Shown here: in pieces, positions 17,982-26,807 of the stretch | Position numbering within the stretch: position 1 is the stretch's first letter | How the letters are laid out: each line of letters begins with the position of its first letter | NCBI GenBank assembly: GCA_947498775.1 | Contig: CANMLL010000004.1 | Location: forward strand, 124,001-188,000 | Length of the DNA stretch: 64,000 bases | Source of the DNA: an uncultured Aquimarina sp. | GTDB taxonomy: Bacteria > Bacteroidota > Bacteroidia > Flavobacteriales > Flavobacteriaceae | Direction of reading: 5' to 3' | Program-made: the position numbers and the translations under genes | Notes under the pieces: generated by a model | Database searches by the model: none | Told to the model about the DNA's origin: nothing | Seen by the model: only the letters and a program-made list of their open reading frames with translations

Positions 17982-20497
17982 AAATTGATCCTGAAAACCA
18001 GATTAGGAGTAAAACCCAATCCAAATTGTTGAACTTCTTCAATAGTATTATCAGAGTTTGTTCTATAGTAATTATTCACAATATTTTCCTGACTTAAAAT
18101 ATTCCATATAGACGCTCCCACCATACCTGCGATTTTATTAGATAACTTAAAGTTATATGTTGCAGAGGTATCCCACCTAAAATAATCTTCTAGCGTATCA
18201 CTGTTTGGATGTAGGTAATTGATAGTTCCATCATTTGCTATTTCATTTCCCATATCGGGACCTGTTGTTGGTTTGCCACTATGCCAGTTTATACCGGTCG
18301 AAAATTTAAAATTCTTTTTTGTATAGGTGAGCGCTAGATTAACATTATGCCTAATATCAATATTGTTGGGGAAATCTCTTTCACTTAATGTGTTAAATGT
18401 ATAATCATTTTCTGCATAAGAGTAGCTAAACCAGGTTCCGAAGTTTTTAAATCTCTTATTGATTAAGAAATCAATTCCTTTTACTGTATAGCTGCCGTGA
18501 CTTCTTTCAAATTCAAGTTGATTTTGAAATCCTTGGCTTTGGGTAATAATACCATCTACATTTTTATAGTAAGCATCAGCGCTAACTAGCCAATTATTAT
18601 GATTAAAACTAATGCCAAGCGATATCTGTTGGCTTTTTATGGTAGGAATACTATCATTGTTTGCAAGAACCCATTTTCTATTTTCTACTCCTAAGAAGTC
18701 ATTTTGTGACTCGATGATTTGTGATGTTACTTGACTTTTTAATTCCCCTAAAGCTTCGATAGTAAAATGATTATTGAACCTATGATTGATACTTATACGA
18801 GGCTCAAGAAGATAGGTGTTAAACTTATCAAAATGATTGAGCCGTAATCCAAAATTGAAGTGAGTGTTGCTATTCTTTGATTTAAATTCGACCTCAGAGA
18901 AAATGCTATTTGTGCGAATAACCTCTTTGGTAAAATCTAAGAAAGTAGGGTTGTTGACATCACGAAGATTAGAAATACCTGTTTCATTAAATTGATACCC
19001 TGATCTTAGATTAAAATTGGTGTTAAGTTTCAACAAGGTGTTTATTTTAACACCACTTTCTAATACTTCATTTTCTTGCAATAAACGTTGGTCATTAATA
19101 ATATCAAAGTTTATAGTTTGCAGATCATAATTTGTTCCATAGATAAGTACTTCACTTCTGAACATATTATTCCAGTTTCTTTGGTAAGAAATACTTCCTG
19201 CACTATTGTTTTGTTTTGCACTACTCTCTCTAGAAATATTAATTTGATCAATCAATGCATTTTCTTCAAAGACCAAATCGTTTCTCATAGTAATGAGATT
19301 TACTTTCAATAAATCTTTGGGACCTAATTGGTATAGCCATCTTAAACTTATATCATAAAAAGAAAATTCTTGATCTGTGTTTGAAATATTTTGTATAGTA
19401 TTTGTTACTTCAGAATCTTGAAAAACCTTATCAAAAAATTGATTATATGTTGGTGTTTCTACTACTTCACTAATTGATTTTCTGGCAGATACTTGTATAG
19501 AAGATTTTTCTCCCAACGGAGTGTCTATGTATCCATCTATACTAATCATATTTACACCTATACTAGCGTCTAGTTTCTTATTGATTTGGTTGGTGGTATT
19601 CATCGCAATTACACTAGAAACTCCATCACCATAGCTAGCACTGGATCCATTTTTTACCAGCTGGACATTTTTTGTTAGATAAGGGTTAAATGCTGAAATA
19701 AGTCCAAAAAAATGACCCGATTGATACATTTTTACACCGTCCCATAAAATAAGGTTTTGATCATTGGTACCTCCTCTCACATTAATATCCGAAACGGTTT
19801 CTTCTACGCTTAAAACCCCTGGTAATGCCTGAATAGTTTGTAACAAATCGGGCTCAATTAACCCCGGTATTATTCCGAAGTCATTATAGTCGATAATAAT
19901 AGATCCATCAGATTTTTTATTAATACCTTTTACCAGATAATCATTCAGGATTACTTCGCTTAAGTATTGAACCTCTGGAGTCAAAACAATAGTTTTGCAA
20001 GGTCGATTAGCAAAATCTTTTACAGGAAGCCTCAATGCTTTGTATCCTATAAAGTTAATTTTGATCCACTGGTTTATGTCTTCTACTGTAAGTGAGAACG
20101 CTCCTTGTTCATTACTTATGGCAACATTATTTTTTACCTGTATTACGGCGTTTGATAATACTTTGTTATCGACTAAAGACCGTAAAATACCACATATTTC
20201 GATTTTTTTTGTTTTGAGGCTGAGAACTATATTTTTTTTACTCAAAAATGTATAATCAATAGAAGTATTTCGTTCTAAATATTGGATAGTTTCCTTTAAA
20301 TTAAGGTTACCAGGAGGTAGGTTCACTTTAATTTTGATAATATCTTCATCTGCATACGTAAAATTACAATCAAATTGTTCTTGTATTTGATTTAAGATAG
20401 TGATAAGAGGCAATTCTTCCTGTTCAGATTGTGAAAAAATCTGGAGGGGAGTAAGAAAAAGAAAAGTAAATAAAACTGTGATGATGGTTTTGATCAC
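17978..20497 (-). CDS. TonB-dependent outer-membrane receptor with STN signalling domain
   Basis: An 839-residue outer-membrane transporter. The signal peptide (MIKTIITVLFTFLFLTPLQIFS) is followed by an STN (secretin/TonB short N-terminal) domain (about 28-95), which in FecA-type systems passes the substrate-bound state to FecR. Then come a CarboxypepD_reg-like domain (about 97-180), a plug (about 205-320, with DINVRGGTNDQNLILWDG) and a 22-strand type barrel ending in a C-terminal Phe (LVFRINF). Its ATG overlaps the stop of the FecR gene by 4 bases, so they are translationally coupled. The imported ligand is unknown. Confidence 0.92.
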   Translation of the reverse strand: MIKTIITVLFTFLFLTPLQIFSQSEQEELPLITILNQIQEQFDCNFTYADEDIIKIKVNLPPGNLNLKETIQYLERNTSIDYTFLSKKNIVLSLKTKKIEICGILRSLVDNKVLSNAVIQVKNNVAISNEQGAFSLTVEDINQWIKINFIGYKALRLPVKDFANRPCKTIVLTPEVQYLSEVILNDYLVKGINKKSDGSIIIDYNDFGIIPGLIEPDLLQTIQALPGVLSVEETVSDINVRGGTNDQNLILWDGVKMYQSGHFFGLISAFNPYLTKNVQLVKNGSSASYGDGVSSVIAMNTTNQINKKLDASIGVNMISIDGYIDTPLGEKSSIQVSARKSISEVVETPTYNQFFDKVFQDSEVTNTIQNISNTDQEFSFYDISLRWLYQLGPKDLLKVNLITMRNDLVFEENALIDQINISRESSAKQNNSAGSISYQRNWNNMFRSEVLIYGTNYDLQTINFDIINDQRLLQENEVLESGVKINTLLKLNTNFNLRSGYQFNETGISNLRDVNNPTFLDFTKEVIRTNSIFSEVEFKSKNSNTHFNFGLRLNHFDKFNTYLLEPRISINHRFNNHFTIEALGELKSQVTSQIIESQNDFLGVENRKWVLANNDSIPTIKSQQISLGISFNHNNWLVSADAYYKNVDGIITQSQGFQNQLEFERSHGSYTVKGIDFLINKRFKNFGTWFSYSYAENDYTFNTLSERDFPNNIDIRHNVNLALTYTKKNFKFSTGINWHSGKPTTGPDMGNEIANDGTINYLHPNSDTLEDYFRWDTSATYNFKLSNKIAGMVGASIWNILSQENIVNNYYRTNSDNTIEEVQQFGLGFTPNLVFRINF

Positions 20498-21399
20498 TGT
20501 TTATATAGGGTTATGTTGTTGTCATTCATCTTATGGTTCAAACGCATTGGTATGGTAATAGATTGTAATGCTGTTTGAATGTCTGAATGTACAAAATTAC
20601 CTGTAAAAAGTTTGTCTTGATCTATGTTTTTTGCAATAATTTTTACATTGTATTGCCTTTCGAATTCTCTTAAAATATATTTGTATGGCGTACTAGAAAA
20701 CACACTTTTATTTTCTGTCCAATTTGGTTTTAGTAAAGAAGTATGGCTGCTTAAAATTTCATTCTGTAGTACTCTAAAAGAACTACCTGCAGGTAGTTTA
20801 ATTATATTTTTATCGTAGGTAACACTTACAAGCCCTTCGTAGCATACAACTTCAAAATAATCTTTTCGTTGTTTTATGTTAAATTGTGTACCTAAAACAC
20901 GCACAACTCCTGAAGAAGTAATTACGTCAAACTTTTTTCCTTTTGCAACCTTAAAATATGCTTCGCCATCTAACTTAACTTTACGGTTGGTCTCCCAATC
21001 TTTTTTTTGATAATCTATAGATGAAAGCGTATTAAGTGCTACAATAGATTTATCTGGTAACTCAATAGAAGTTTTCTGGCTTGCCAATGTATTTACAGTT
21101 ATTGTGTCTTTTGTGAAGAACATGAAATAGGTACCAATACAAAACACGAATACAGCTGCAATTCTAAGTAAAAAAGTAAGATGGTTCTTAGAACCCGAGT
21201 TCTTTTTGTGATCTGCTAATGTGTTTTGCAGACTTTGTAAATTTTCTTCAATATTATATTCTGGAGACTTGAACTTTTTTGCAGTTTCAGAAATTTTGAC
21301 ATAAGAATCATGGGCGTTTAAATTCTTAAACGCTTCTGATTCTTCAGAAGAAAATGGCTCATTGTCTAACCACTTTTTTATAAGATCTTTCTTTTTCAT
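20494..21399 (-). CDS. FecR-family anti-sigma factor
   Basis: Membrane-bound anti-sigma/sigma regulator of 301 residues. The cytoplasmic N-terminal part (MKKKDLIKKWLDNEPFSSEE) is followed by one transmembrane segment near residues 85-105 (LTFLLRIAAVFVFCIGTYFM), then a periplasmic FecR domain (TVNTLASQKTSIELPDKSIVALN, DGEAYFKVAKGKKFDVITSS, GTQFNIKQ) and a C-terminal STN-like region (YILREFERQYNVKIIA). I use ATG 21399; an in-frame TTG four codons upstream is less likely. It sits between the sigma gene and the receptor, the canonical trio. Confidence 0.92.
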   Translation of the reverse strand: MKKKDLIKKWLDNEPFSSEESEAFKNLNAHDSYVKISETAKKFKSPEYNIEENLQSLQNTLADHKKNSGSKNHLTFLLRIAAVFVFCIGTYFMFFTKDTITVNTLASQKTSIELPDKSIVALNTLSSIDYQKKDWETNRKVKLDGEAYFKVAKGKKFDVITSSGVVRVLGTQFNIKQRKDYFEVVCYEGLVSVTYDKNIIKLPAGSSFRVLQNEILSSHTSLLKPNWTENKSVFSSTPYKYILREFERQYNVKIIAKNIDQDKLFTGNFVHSDIQTALQSITIPMRLNHKMNDNNITLYKQ

Positions 21400-21462
21400 A
21401 GCAAGATTCAAGATTTCTATCTATATAACAACTTTGATTTAAAAACTCCTACCCTTTATAGT

Positions 21463-21978
21463 TCAAATTCCGTCAATTTCTTTTCTTAACTTTTCTAAAG
21501 CACCATAAATTCTTTTTTCGACCGCTTTGCGAGAAATATTTAGTAAATCAGCAATTTCCTGATGCTTTTTACCTTCTATGCGATTAAGAAGAAAGGCAAC
21601 GCGCTGTGGTTCTGTGAGTTTAGAAAGCGCATTTTGATATTTCTGTAGATACTCTTTTTCTTCTAAAATAAACTCAGGATTCTCATTAGTGGTGTTTGAA
21701 CGTTCAGTTTGTTGAAATTTTAACTTTACTTTGTTGTGTTTTAATTGATTTAAAGTAAGATTATTGGCTACAGTAAAAAGAAAGCTTCTAGCTTTTTGTA
21801 AAGGGGTTTTTTTACAATTATCCCAAAGCTTAATAAATGCTTCCTGAACCTTATCTTTGGGGTCAATATGTTCTCCATATTTATAATATATGAAATCGTG
21901 TAGTTCTTGAGAGTGTTTCATGAAAAGTTCAGAAAACAACTTTTCTTCACAAACATTCTCAAATAAATCTTTTGGCAT
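21463..21978 (-). CDS. ECF RNA polymerase sigma factor (FecI-like)
   Basis: Extracytoplasmic-function sigma factor of 171 residues from the ATG at 21978 (MPKDLFENVCEEKLFSELF). An upstream in-frame ATG would add 20 hydrophobic residues that do not fit the family. Region 2 includes LFMKHSQELHDFIYYKYGEH and EAFIKLWDNCKK; region 4 is a helix-turn-helix (LTEPQRVAFLLNRIEGKKHQ, then EIADLLNISRKAVEKRIYGA). With the FecR and STN receptor genes downstream it forms a cell-surface signalling system. The divergent lipoprotein genes starting at 22081 are candidate targets. Confidence 0.93.
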   Translation of the reverse strand: MPKDLFENVCEEKLFSELFMKHSQELHDFIYYKYGEHIDPKDKVQEAFIKLWDNCKKTPLQKARSFLFTVANNLTLNQLKHNKVKLKFQQTERSNTTNENPEFILEEKEYLQKYQNALSKLTEPQRVAFLLNRIEGKKHQEIADLLNISRKAVEKRIYGALEKLRKEIDGI

Positions 21979-22080
21979 CCTGAGGATTTTGGTTAAAATT
22001 AAAAAAAAATGAAGTTTTAAGTAGGAATTTTGCTTCATATATTGTTTTAATTAAAAAAAGATTAGGAAAAATTGTTAAAA

Positions 22081-22740
22081 ATGAAGAATATTTTATACAT
22101 AATACTAGTAGGTATGGTTATGATCAGTTCTTGTCAGGAAGAAGAGCGGGAATTTATAGATCCTAACATTGATAATACCATCGCTATAGATTCTCAATTG
22201 GCAAAACTGATGAGGAATGTAGTTATGCATGATGGGTCTTACGATGATATAGTCGATCAAGGTAACTGTTACAGTATTCAGTTGCCCTATACTGTTTTGG
22301 TAAACGGAGAAGAATTTACTGTAAATCAAATAGCCGATTATCAACAAATTTCTAACACAGATAGTATTGAGATTCAATACCCTATAAGAATAACATTGTA
22401 TGACTATAGCGAACAAATGATTGGAAATGATGCTGAGTTAAAAGTCTACATTGATCAATGCCAGACAGATGATGAAGATATCGAGTGTATTGATTTTTTG
22501 TATCCTATACGATTATCTACTTTTAATAATAGGTCAAATGACTTAAATTCAATAATTCTAAATCATGACTCCGAATTGTTTTTGTTTATGTCGAACATGG
22601 ATAATAACACATCGATGAGTGTTAATTATCCTATAAATCTACTTTTGCATAATGGTCAAAATGTAGATGCCCAGCATAATAGTGGTTTGTTAGAGGCCAT
22701 ATCCAATGTTGTGTCTGCATGCGACGAAAACGATGAATAA
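22081..22740 (+). CDS. Lipoprotein with repeated YPI motifs
   Basis: A 219-residue predicted lipoprotein with a lipobox cysteine at 18 (ILVGMVMISSC). The mature region contains four related blocks of about 35-40 residues: CYSIQLPYTVLVNGEEFTVN; IEIQYPIRITLYDYSEQ; IDFLYPIRLSTFNNRSND; and SVNYPINLLLHNGQNVD. Each has a (Y/L)P(I/Y)-x-(L/I/V) strand followed by a polar turn and a short acidic stretch. I do not know a function. A terminator follows, and then the FAS1 lipoprotein gene. Position opposite the sigma gene suggests a surface partner of the TonB receptor. Confidence 0.75.
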   Translation: MKNILYIILVGMVMISSCQEEEREFIDPNIDNTIAIDSQLAKLMRNVVMHDGSYDDIVDQGNCYSIQLPYTVLVNGEEFTVNQIADYQQISNTDSIEIQYPIRITLYDYSEQMIGNDAELKVYIDQCQTDDEDIECIDFLYPIRLSTFNNRSNDLNSIILNHDSELFLFMSNMDNNTSMSVNYPINLLLHNGQNVDAQHNSGLLEAISNVVSACDENDE

Positions 22741-22764
22741 ATATAGTAATGTTATTTAAGATCC

Positions 22765-22797
22765 AAATCCATCTTCATTGAAGATGGATTTTTTGTT
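22765..22797 (+). terminator. Intrinsic terminator after the YPI lipoprotein
   Basis: A perfect 12-bp stem (AAATCCATCTTC 22765-22776, GAAGATGGATTT 22780-22791) with a three-base loop and a T-tract. It separates the YPI lipoprotein from the FAS1 gene, possibly allowing partial read-through. Confidence 0.85.
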
Positions 22798-22911
22798 TAA
22801 CTTTTTATTTTAAAAATTAAACAAAAAGTTAAAATAATGCTAAAGTCAATGCGTAGGGTTAGAGTTTTAATCACTGAGTTGTTTAATCATCAAACAATAA
22901 ATTTAAAAACC

Positions 22912-24810
22912 ATGAAATTTAAACATCTTTTTAAAACACTCTTAGTAACGTTAATCATTGTAAGTTTTACTTCTTGTAGTGATGATGATGATACTACTTT
23001 CCCACCTGCTACTACGACTATAGCAGAATTTGTAGCCACTAATCCTGATTACAGTTCTCTTCTTGCGGCATTGCAGAAAGCAGAATTAGTAACCACGCTA
23101 TCAGGAACAGGTAGTTTTACAGTCTTTGCTCCCAACAATGCAGCTTTTGATGCATTTTTATCAGCAAACAATTTAACTTTGGAGTCTGCAACCAAAGAAC
23201 AATTAGAGCCGATTCTTCTAAACCATGTATTAGGAGAAGAGCGAACGTCTGGACAACTACAAACAGGATATCAAGATAATCTTGCTGGTTTTAGCACGTA
23301 TATCAATACTGAAGATGGTGTAGTTATAAACGGTACTGTAACCGTAACGACAGCAGATCTTGATCAATCTAATGGCGTAATCCATGCCGTAAATGCTGTA
23401 ATTGCACCACCAACAATAGCAACTTTTGCGGTAGCCGATCCTAATTTCAGTCAGTTGGAGTTGTCATTAACGTCAAGAACACCAGACGTACCTTATGCAA
23501 CGACGTTAAGCGGTACCACTTCATCACCATTTACCGTATTTGCACCTACAGATGCTGCATTTTTAGATTTGGCAGCTAGATTTGGTATCGCTACAGATGC
23601 GATCACAGATACAGCAGTAGGCGGTATTACACCAGAGCAATTGGCTATCGTATTAAATTATCACGTTATTGCAGGAACACAGATATTGGCTGCTGATATT
23701 CCAAATTTAGTAGAAGGAGAAGCTCCGGCTACACTTCAAGGTGAGCTATTAGGAGGAATATTTATTGAAGAAGGTGTAGCAGAGATAGAAGATGAGACCG
23801 GTGTAGATGCTACAATCATTGCCACAGATGTAAAAGCCACGAATGGTGTAATTCATGCTATCGACAAAGTATTGTTACCATCGGCTGCTTTAGATGCTTT
23901 AGGTAGAAGTGTAACAGCAACGGCTGTAGCTACAGAAGGTTTAGACTTATTGACAGCTGCACTATATAGAACCCAATTAAATGATGTGCTAGACAGACCA
24001 GCAGCAGATGGAAATCAATACACGGTTTTTGCACCTACCGATGATGCATTTAGAGCATTACTAGGCGATGCAGATCTTGAAGATATTCCTGTAGAAGATT
24101 TAACACAAATATTATTAAATCATGTTATTGTTGCCAATGACGCTTTAGACGCAAGTACTATTATTGCCGGAGGAAATGCATATAATAATACACTAGCTAC
24201 CTACGGGGATACAGATAATAATTTGAGTATTTATATTAATGTAGACGATGGTGTTACTTTAAACGGCGTATCTACTGTAGCCGCAACCGATGTAGCCGCT
24301 AGAAATGGAATTATTCATGTAGTTGATGCAGTGATTACCTTACCAGATGTGACTACTTTCGCAGTAGCCGACCCTAATTTTTCATCATTAGTAGCGGCAT
24401 TAACTGATGGTGGCCAAGCTGATTTTGTGGGGATTTTAAGTAATACAGACCTAGATGGTAGTGATGCACCTTTCACGGTATTCGCTCCTACGAATCAAGC
24501 ATTTACTGACTTATTAGATACAAACCCTATGTGGAATAGTGTTACTGATATAGACGATACATTACTTGATTCAGTATTGTTTTATCACGTGATTCCTAAT
24601 GCCAATGTGCAATCTTCTGGGTTGGCAAGTGTTGAAGGAGAAGTTCCAACAGCAAATGCCGGTGCAACAGTAGTAATTGCGGCTTCACCTCCTACAGTAA
24701 CAGGTGGAGGTAACTCTAGTGCCAGCGAGATCGTTGCTGATCTAGATATTCAGGCATCCAACGGAGTTATTCATACAATAAATCAAGTATTATTACCTCC
24801 AAGCATGTAA
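22912..24810 (+). CDS. Four-domain FAS1 (fasciclin) surface lipoprotein
   Basis: A 632-residue lipoprotein with the lipobox in SFTSC (Cys22) followed by an Asp-rich spacer (SDDDD), a signal often linked to surface exposure in Bacteroidota. Four FAS1 domains follow (about 35-165, 168-320, 325-470, 475-632), each with the FAS1 landmarks TVFAP(T/N)(D/N)xAF, an LNHV or YHVI strand, and the closing G(V/I)IHxx(N/D)xV. FAS1 modules are adhesive in other proteins. I choose the ATG at 22912 because the upstream alternative at 22837 adds 25 residues before the signal peptide. Confidence 0.9.
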   Translation: MKFKHLFKTLLVTLIIVSFTSCSDDDDTTFPPATTTIAEFVATNPDYSSLLAALQKAELVTTLSGTGSFTVFAPNNAAFDAFLSANNLTLESATKEQLEPILLNHVLGEERTSGQLQTGYQDNLAGFSTYINTEDGVVINGTVTVTTADLDQSNGVIHAVNAVIAPPTIATFAVADPNFSQLELSLTSRTPDVPYATTLSGTTSSPFTVFAPTDAAFLDLAARFGIATDAITDTAVGGITPEQLAIVLNYHVIAGTQILAADIPNLVEGEAPATLQGELLGGIFIEEGVAEIEDETGVDATIIATDVKATNGVIHAIDKVLLPSAALDALGRSVTATAVATEGLDLLTAALYRTQLNDVLDRPAADGNQYTVFAPTDDAFRALLGDADLEDIPVEDLTQILLNHVIVANDALDASTIIAGGNAYNNTLATYGDTDNNLSIYINVDDGVTLNGVSTVAATDVAARNGIIHVVDAVITLPDVTTFAVADPNFSSLVAALTDGGQADFVGILSNTDLDGSDAPFTVFAPTNQAFTDLLDTNPMWNSVTDIDDTLLDSVLFYHVIPNANVQSSGLASVEGEVPTANAGATVVIAASPPTVTGGGNSSASEIVADLDIQASNGVIHTINQVLLPPSM

Positions 24811-24837
24811 ATATATAGTCTGCACAGACTCAACAAT

Positions 24838-24882
24838 CCGGGCCGTTTATTCTCCCATATACTATAAACAGCCCGGTTTTTT
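24838..24882 (+). terminator. Intrinsic terminator after the FAS1 gene
   Basis: CCGGGC (24838-24843) pairs with GCCCGG (24871-24876), with additional weak pairing inside the 27-base loop (GTTTAT with ATAAAC), followed by TTTTTT. Confidence 0.85.
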
Positions 24883-25403
24883 ACACACATATTTTAGATA
24901 ACTAACTAAAAAATATAGTTATTAGTAACTCGTTGTGCATTATGAATAAAACAGTAAAGAAAAGCGTCAATTCCAGTGATTTTTCATAATAAAATGAAGA
25001 AAAATTATATCGAGAATAGCTTTTCGGATTCAAAATCCTATTCTCGATACCTACCCTGTTCGGCAGGCGGGCACTTCTTCCTCCGGTCGAAGCACTTGAA
25101 TTGACGGATTTTGAATAAAATAATCAAAATGCACAACGGTTTTACTAGTAATTATAAATGAAACAGCCGGAACACACATCCCGGCTGTTTTTATTTTCAT
25201 AATGTTTCGGTAAAGCCAAGAAATGTAAAATTTTAAATAAAAAATGTAAAAGTTTGTACAATTCTGAATTCTAAATTGTAAAAAGTATCTCATCATCGAA
25301 CCATCCAACGATAGAAAATATAAAGACTTAGTGACTTTGTAACTTAGATTCTCAGCAACTTTGAAACCCACTGACTCACCAACTCACGCATTCACAAACA
25401 TAG
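24883..25403. repeat. Gene-free spacer with inverted repeats
   Basis: No credible gene lies here. A perfect 12-bp inverted repeat TATCGAGAATAG / CTATTCTCGATA (25008-25019, 25038-25049) is followed by a GC-rich stretch (CTGTTCGGCAGGCGGGCAC near 25057-25075) and by TTCAAAATCC / GGATTTTGAA (25029-25038, 25107-25116). A hairpin AAACAGCCGG / CCGGCTGTTT (25161-25170, 25181-25190) followed by TTATTTT resembles a terminator. This looks like debris of a dispersed repetitive element. Confidence 0.5.
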
Positions 25404-26132
25404 CTACGCTTCACTATTCTCTTTCCTTGTTCTTCTGGCAGCAATTTGTGTCATGACTTTATCGGTTTGTTCGTTAATCAACGCTACCCAGTTTAGGGCT
25501 GCACCTTGATCAGCCGTACGAACGATGGTACGCAACGTAGGTAGCAGATCTTTGATCATTGGGGAGAGTCCGGCGCGGGCTTCTTTAATTGTGGGATAGT
25601 TCTTTTGAGTGTCCTTGTCTAGTTTTTGGTTATATATCGAAGTAAAATTTGCTTCAGCAGTTTTCAAATCCTCATAAAAGGGGTATATGTTTAATTCGTT
25701 CATGGCAGCAACACTTTCTTTTTTATCGAATTCCAGAAACAACGCAGCCAGTTTTCCCGATTGCTCTGTGTACCCGTCATCATAGAGGGTAGTCCCCAGT
25801 TTTTCAATCACATTCCACAATAATAGGAAAGCTTCTTGTTTGCTTTCGTCGTTTGATTTTCTATACGCATAGATCAAATCCCGTAGCATTACAAAAGCAT
25901 CATCCCGTACCGTATCTAATTCAAAAGCTTCTTCTACCAGGTTGTTGATACGTATGGCGGTTAGTGCTTCTTTTAGTTTAGCAAGTTCGGCCAAGATCAA
26001 AGGGATCAGCTTAGCAATTAGTTCATGATCGGCCAAATTAGACTGTAAGATGTTTACGTATTGTTGCGTGATATCGGCCAGTTCAGGATGCGTAGTCAGG
26101 CTGATACTCAGGTCTTTGATTTGTTTTTTCAT
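25404..26132 (-). CDS. DUF6261-like protein of unknown function
   Basis: A 242-residue protein, mostly alpha-helical, with no signal peptide or membrane segment (MKKQIKDLSISLTTHPELAD, RINNLVEEAFELDTVRDDAF, EARAGLSPMIKDLLPTLRTI, QTDKVMTQIAARRTRKENSE). It resembles the Bacteroidota family DUF6261; function unknown. I take ATG 26132; an in-frame TTG three codons earlier is an alternative. It stands alone in a repeat-rich area, and a tandem array of about 41-bp units lies 160-370 bases upstream of its start, a notable association. Confidence 0.65.
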   Translation of the reverse strand: MKKQIKDLSISLTTHPELADITQQYVNILQSNLADHELIAKLIPLILAELAKLKEALTAIRINNLVEEAFELDTVRDDAFVMLRDLIYAYRKSNDESKQEAFLLLWNVIEKLGTTLYDDGYTEQSGKLAALFLEFDKKESVAAMNELNIYPFYEDLKTAEANFTSIYNQKLDKDTQKNYPTIKEARAGLSPMIKDLLPTLRTIVRTADQGAALNWVALINEQTDKVMTQIAARRTRKENSEA

Positions 26133-26178
26133 TCGTTTCAATTTTAGTAATTATTATGATGATACATTAGTGATCAAC

Positions 26179-26195
26179 CCTGCCATATGGGCAGG
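26179..26195. promoter_or_regulatory. Small hairpin upstream of the DUF6261-like gene
   Basis: CCTGCC (26179-26184) pairs with GGCAGG (26190-26195) about 50 bases upstream of the minus-strand ATG at 26132. It would form a compact hairpin in the 5' leader of that gene. Confidence 0.35.
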
Positions 26196-26270
26196 CTCTT
26201 TGTGTTCTGGATTAAAAAACTTCCCGAAAATACTAAAATTGTTAAAACCAAACAGAAAACTACGTAAAAA

Positions 26271-26500
26271 TGATTGGCGAGGTCTCCCGAAGCTCTGGAA
26301 AAAGGGGATCAGCATAATTTTTCTTTCCAGAGCGTTCTTTTTGCCAGGCCAACGATTTTTTTTGATTCAGGAGCCGCAGGAAAGTCCGCTGATCATTTTT
26401 TTTGTTAAAAGAAGCTCTGGAATGATGAGCCAACGATTTTTTTTCAATCCCGAAGCTCCGGAAGACCGCGCCAACGATTTTTTTGTTTCCAGAGCGTGCT
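26271..26500. repeat. Array of about 41-bp imperfect repeats with T-tracts
   Basis: Five units recur at a 38-41-bp period. Each has an arm GAAGCTCTGGAA (26289, 26411; variants at 26370 and 26452) or its inverse TTCCAGAGC (26325, 26487), and a core GCCAACGA or GATCA followed by a T-tract. T-tracts begin at 26318, 26356, 26396, 26437 and 26478. A reversed half-unit (TGATTGGCGA) closes the left edge. The orientation flips make adjacent arms able to pair. Short open frames through the array are repeat translations, not genes. Confidence 0.85.
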
Positions 26501-26539
26501 GGTGTCAATGCTGAATGATAGTTGGGGGTTAGAATTATC

Positions 26540-26700
26540 AATTTATAATTCAGAATTATGAGTTATGGGTTAGGAGTTATGAAAGCCATCTTCTATTAAA
26601 ACTCCCTCCTTGAGGGCTGGGGAGGTGTTTTTTTAATTCAGAACTCATAACTCATACATTAACATACTCAAAGACTCAAAGACTCAAAGACATACAAAAA
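26540..26700. repeat. Low-complexity and tandem repeats
   Basis: The stretch holds two mutually inverted, imperfect copies of an ATTCAGAA-TATGAGTTATG type sequence (about 26551-26575 and 26636-26656), a hairpin-forming CTCCCTCCTTGAGGG...GGGGAGG segment followed by seven Ts (about 26604-26636), and three tandem copies of ACTCAAAG (26666-26689). No gene is supported. Confidence 0.55.
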
Positions 26701-26807
26701 ACACAAACTTTTTACGGGATATCTACATTTTGTATGGTAGTAATACTTTTATTTAAAAAAATCACTCTTCTAAACGCCTGTAAATATAGGCTCTTTTGTT
26801 TTAGTTA

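Noticed and set aside
17978..20497. SusC-type glycan receptor
   Set aside because: No SusD gene follows, and the STN domain plus FecR/sigma neighbours fit a FecA-like signalling receptor better.
25051..25371. 106-codon minus-strand frame after the FAS1 gene
   Set aside because: It crosses inverted repeats and a terminator-like hairpin and shows no protein-like pattern.
26271..26500. CRISPR array
   Set aside because: The units vary, their spacers are themselves repeated arms, orientation flips occur and no cas gene lies in the window.
26050..26514. Plus-strand open frame of 154 codons overlapping the DUF6261-like gene
   Set aside because: It runs antisense to a better-supported gene and then through the repeat array; composition reflects T-tracts (Phe-rich).
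26260..26541. Minus-strand open frame of 93 codons through the repeat array
   Set aside because: It is a translation of the tandem repeat (recurring KKSLA-like strings) with no independent protein signature.
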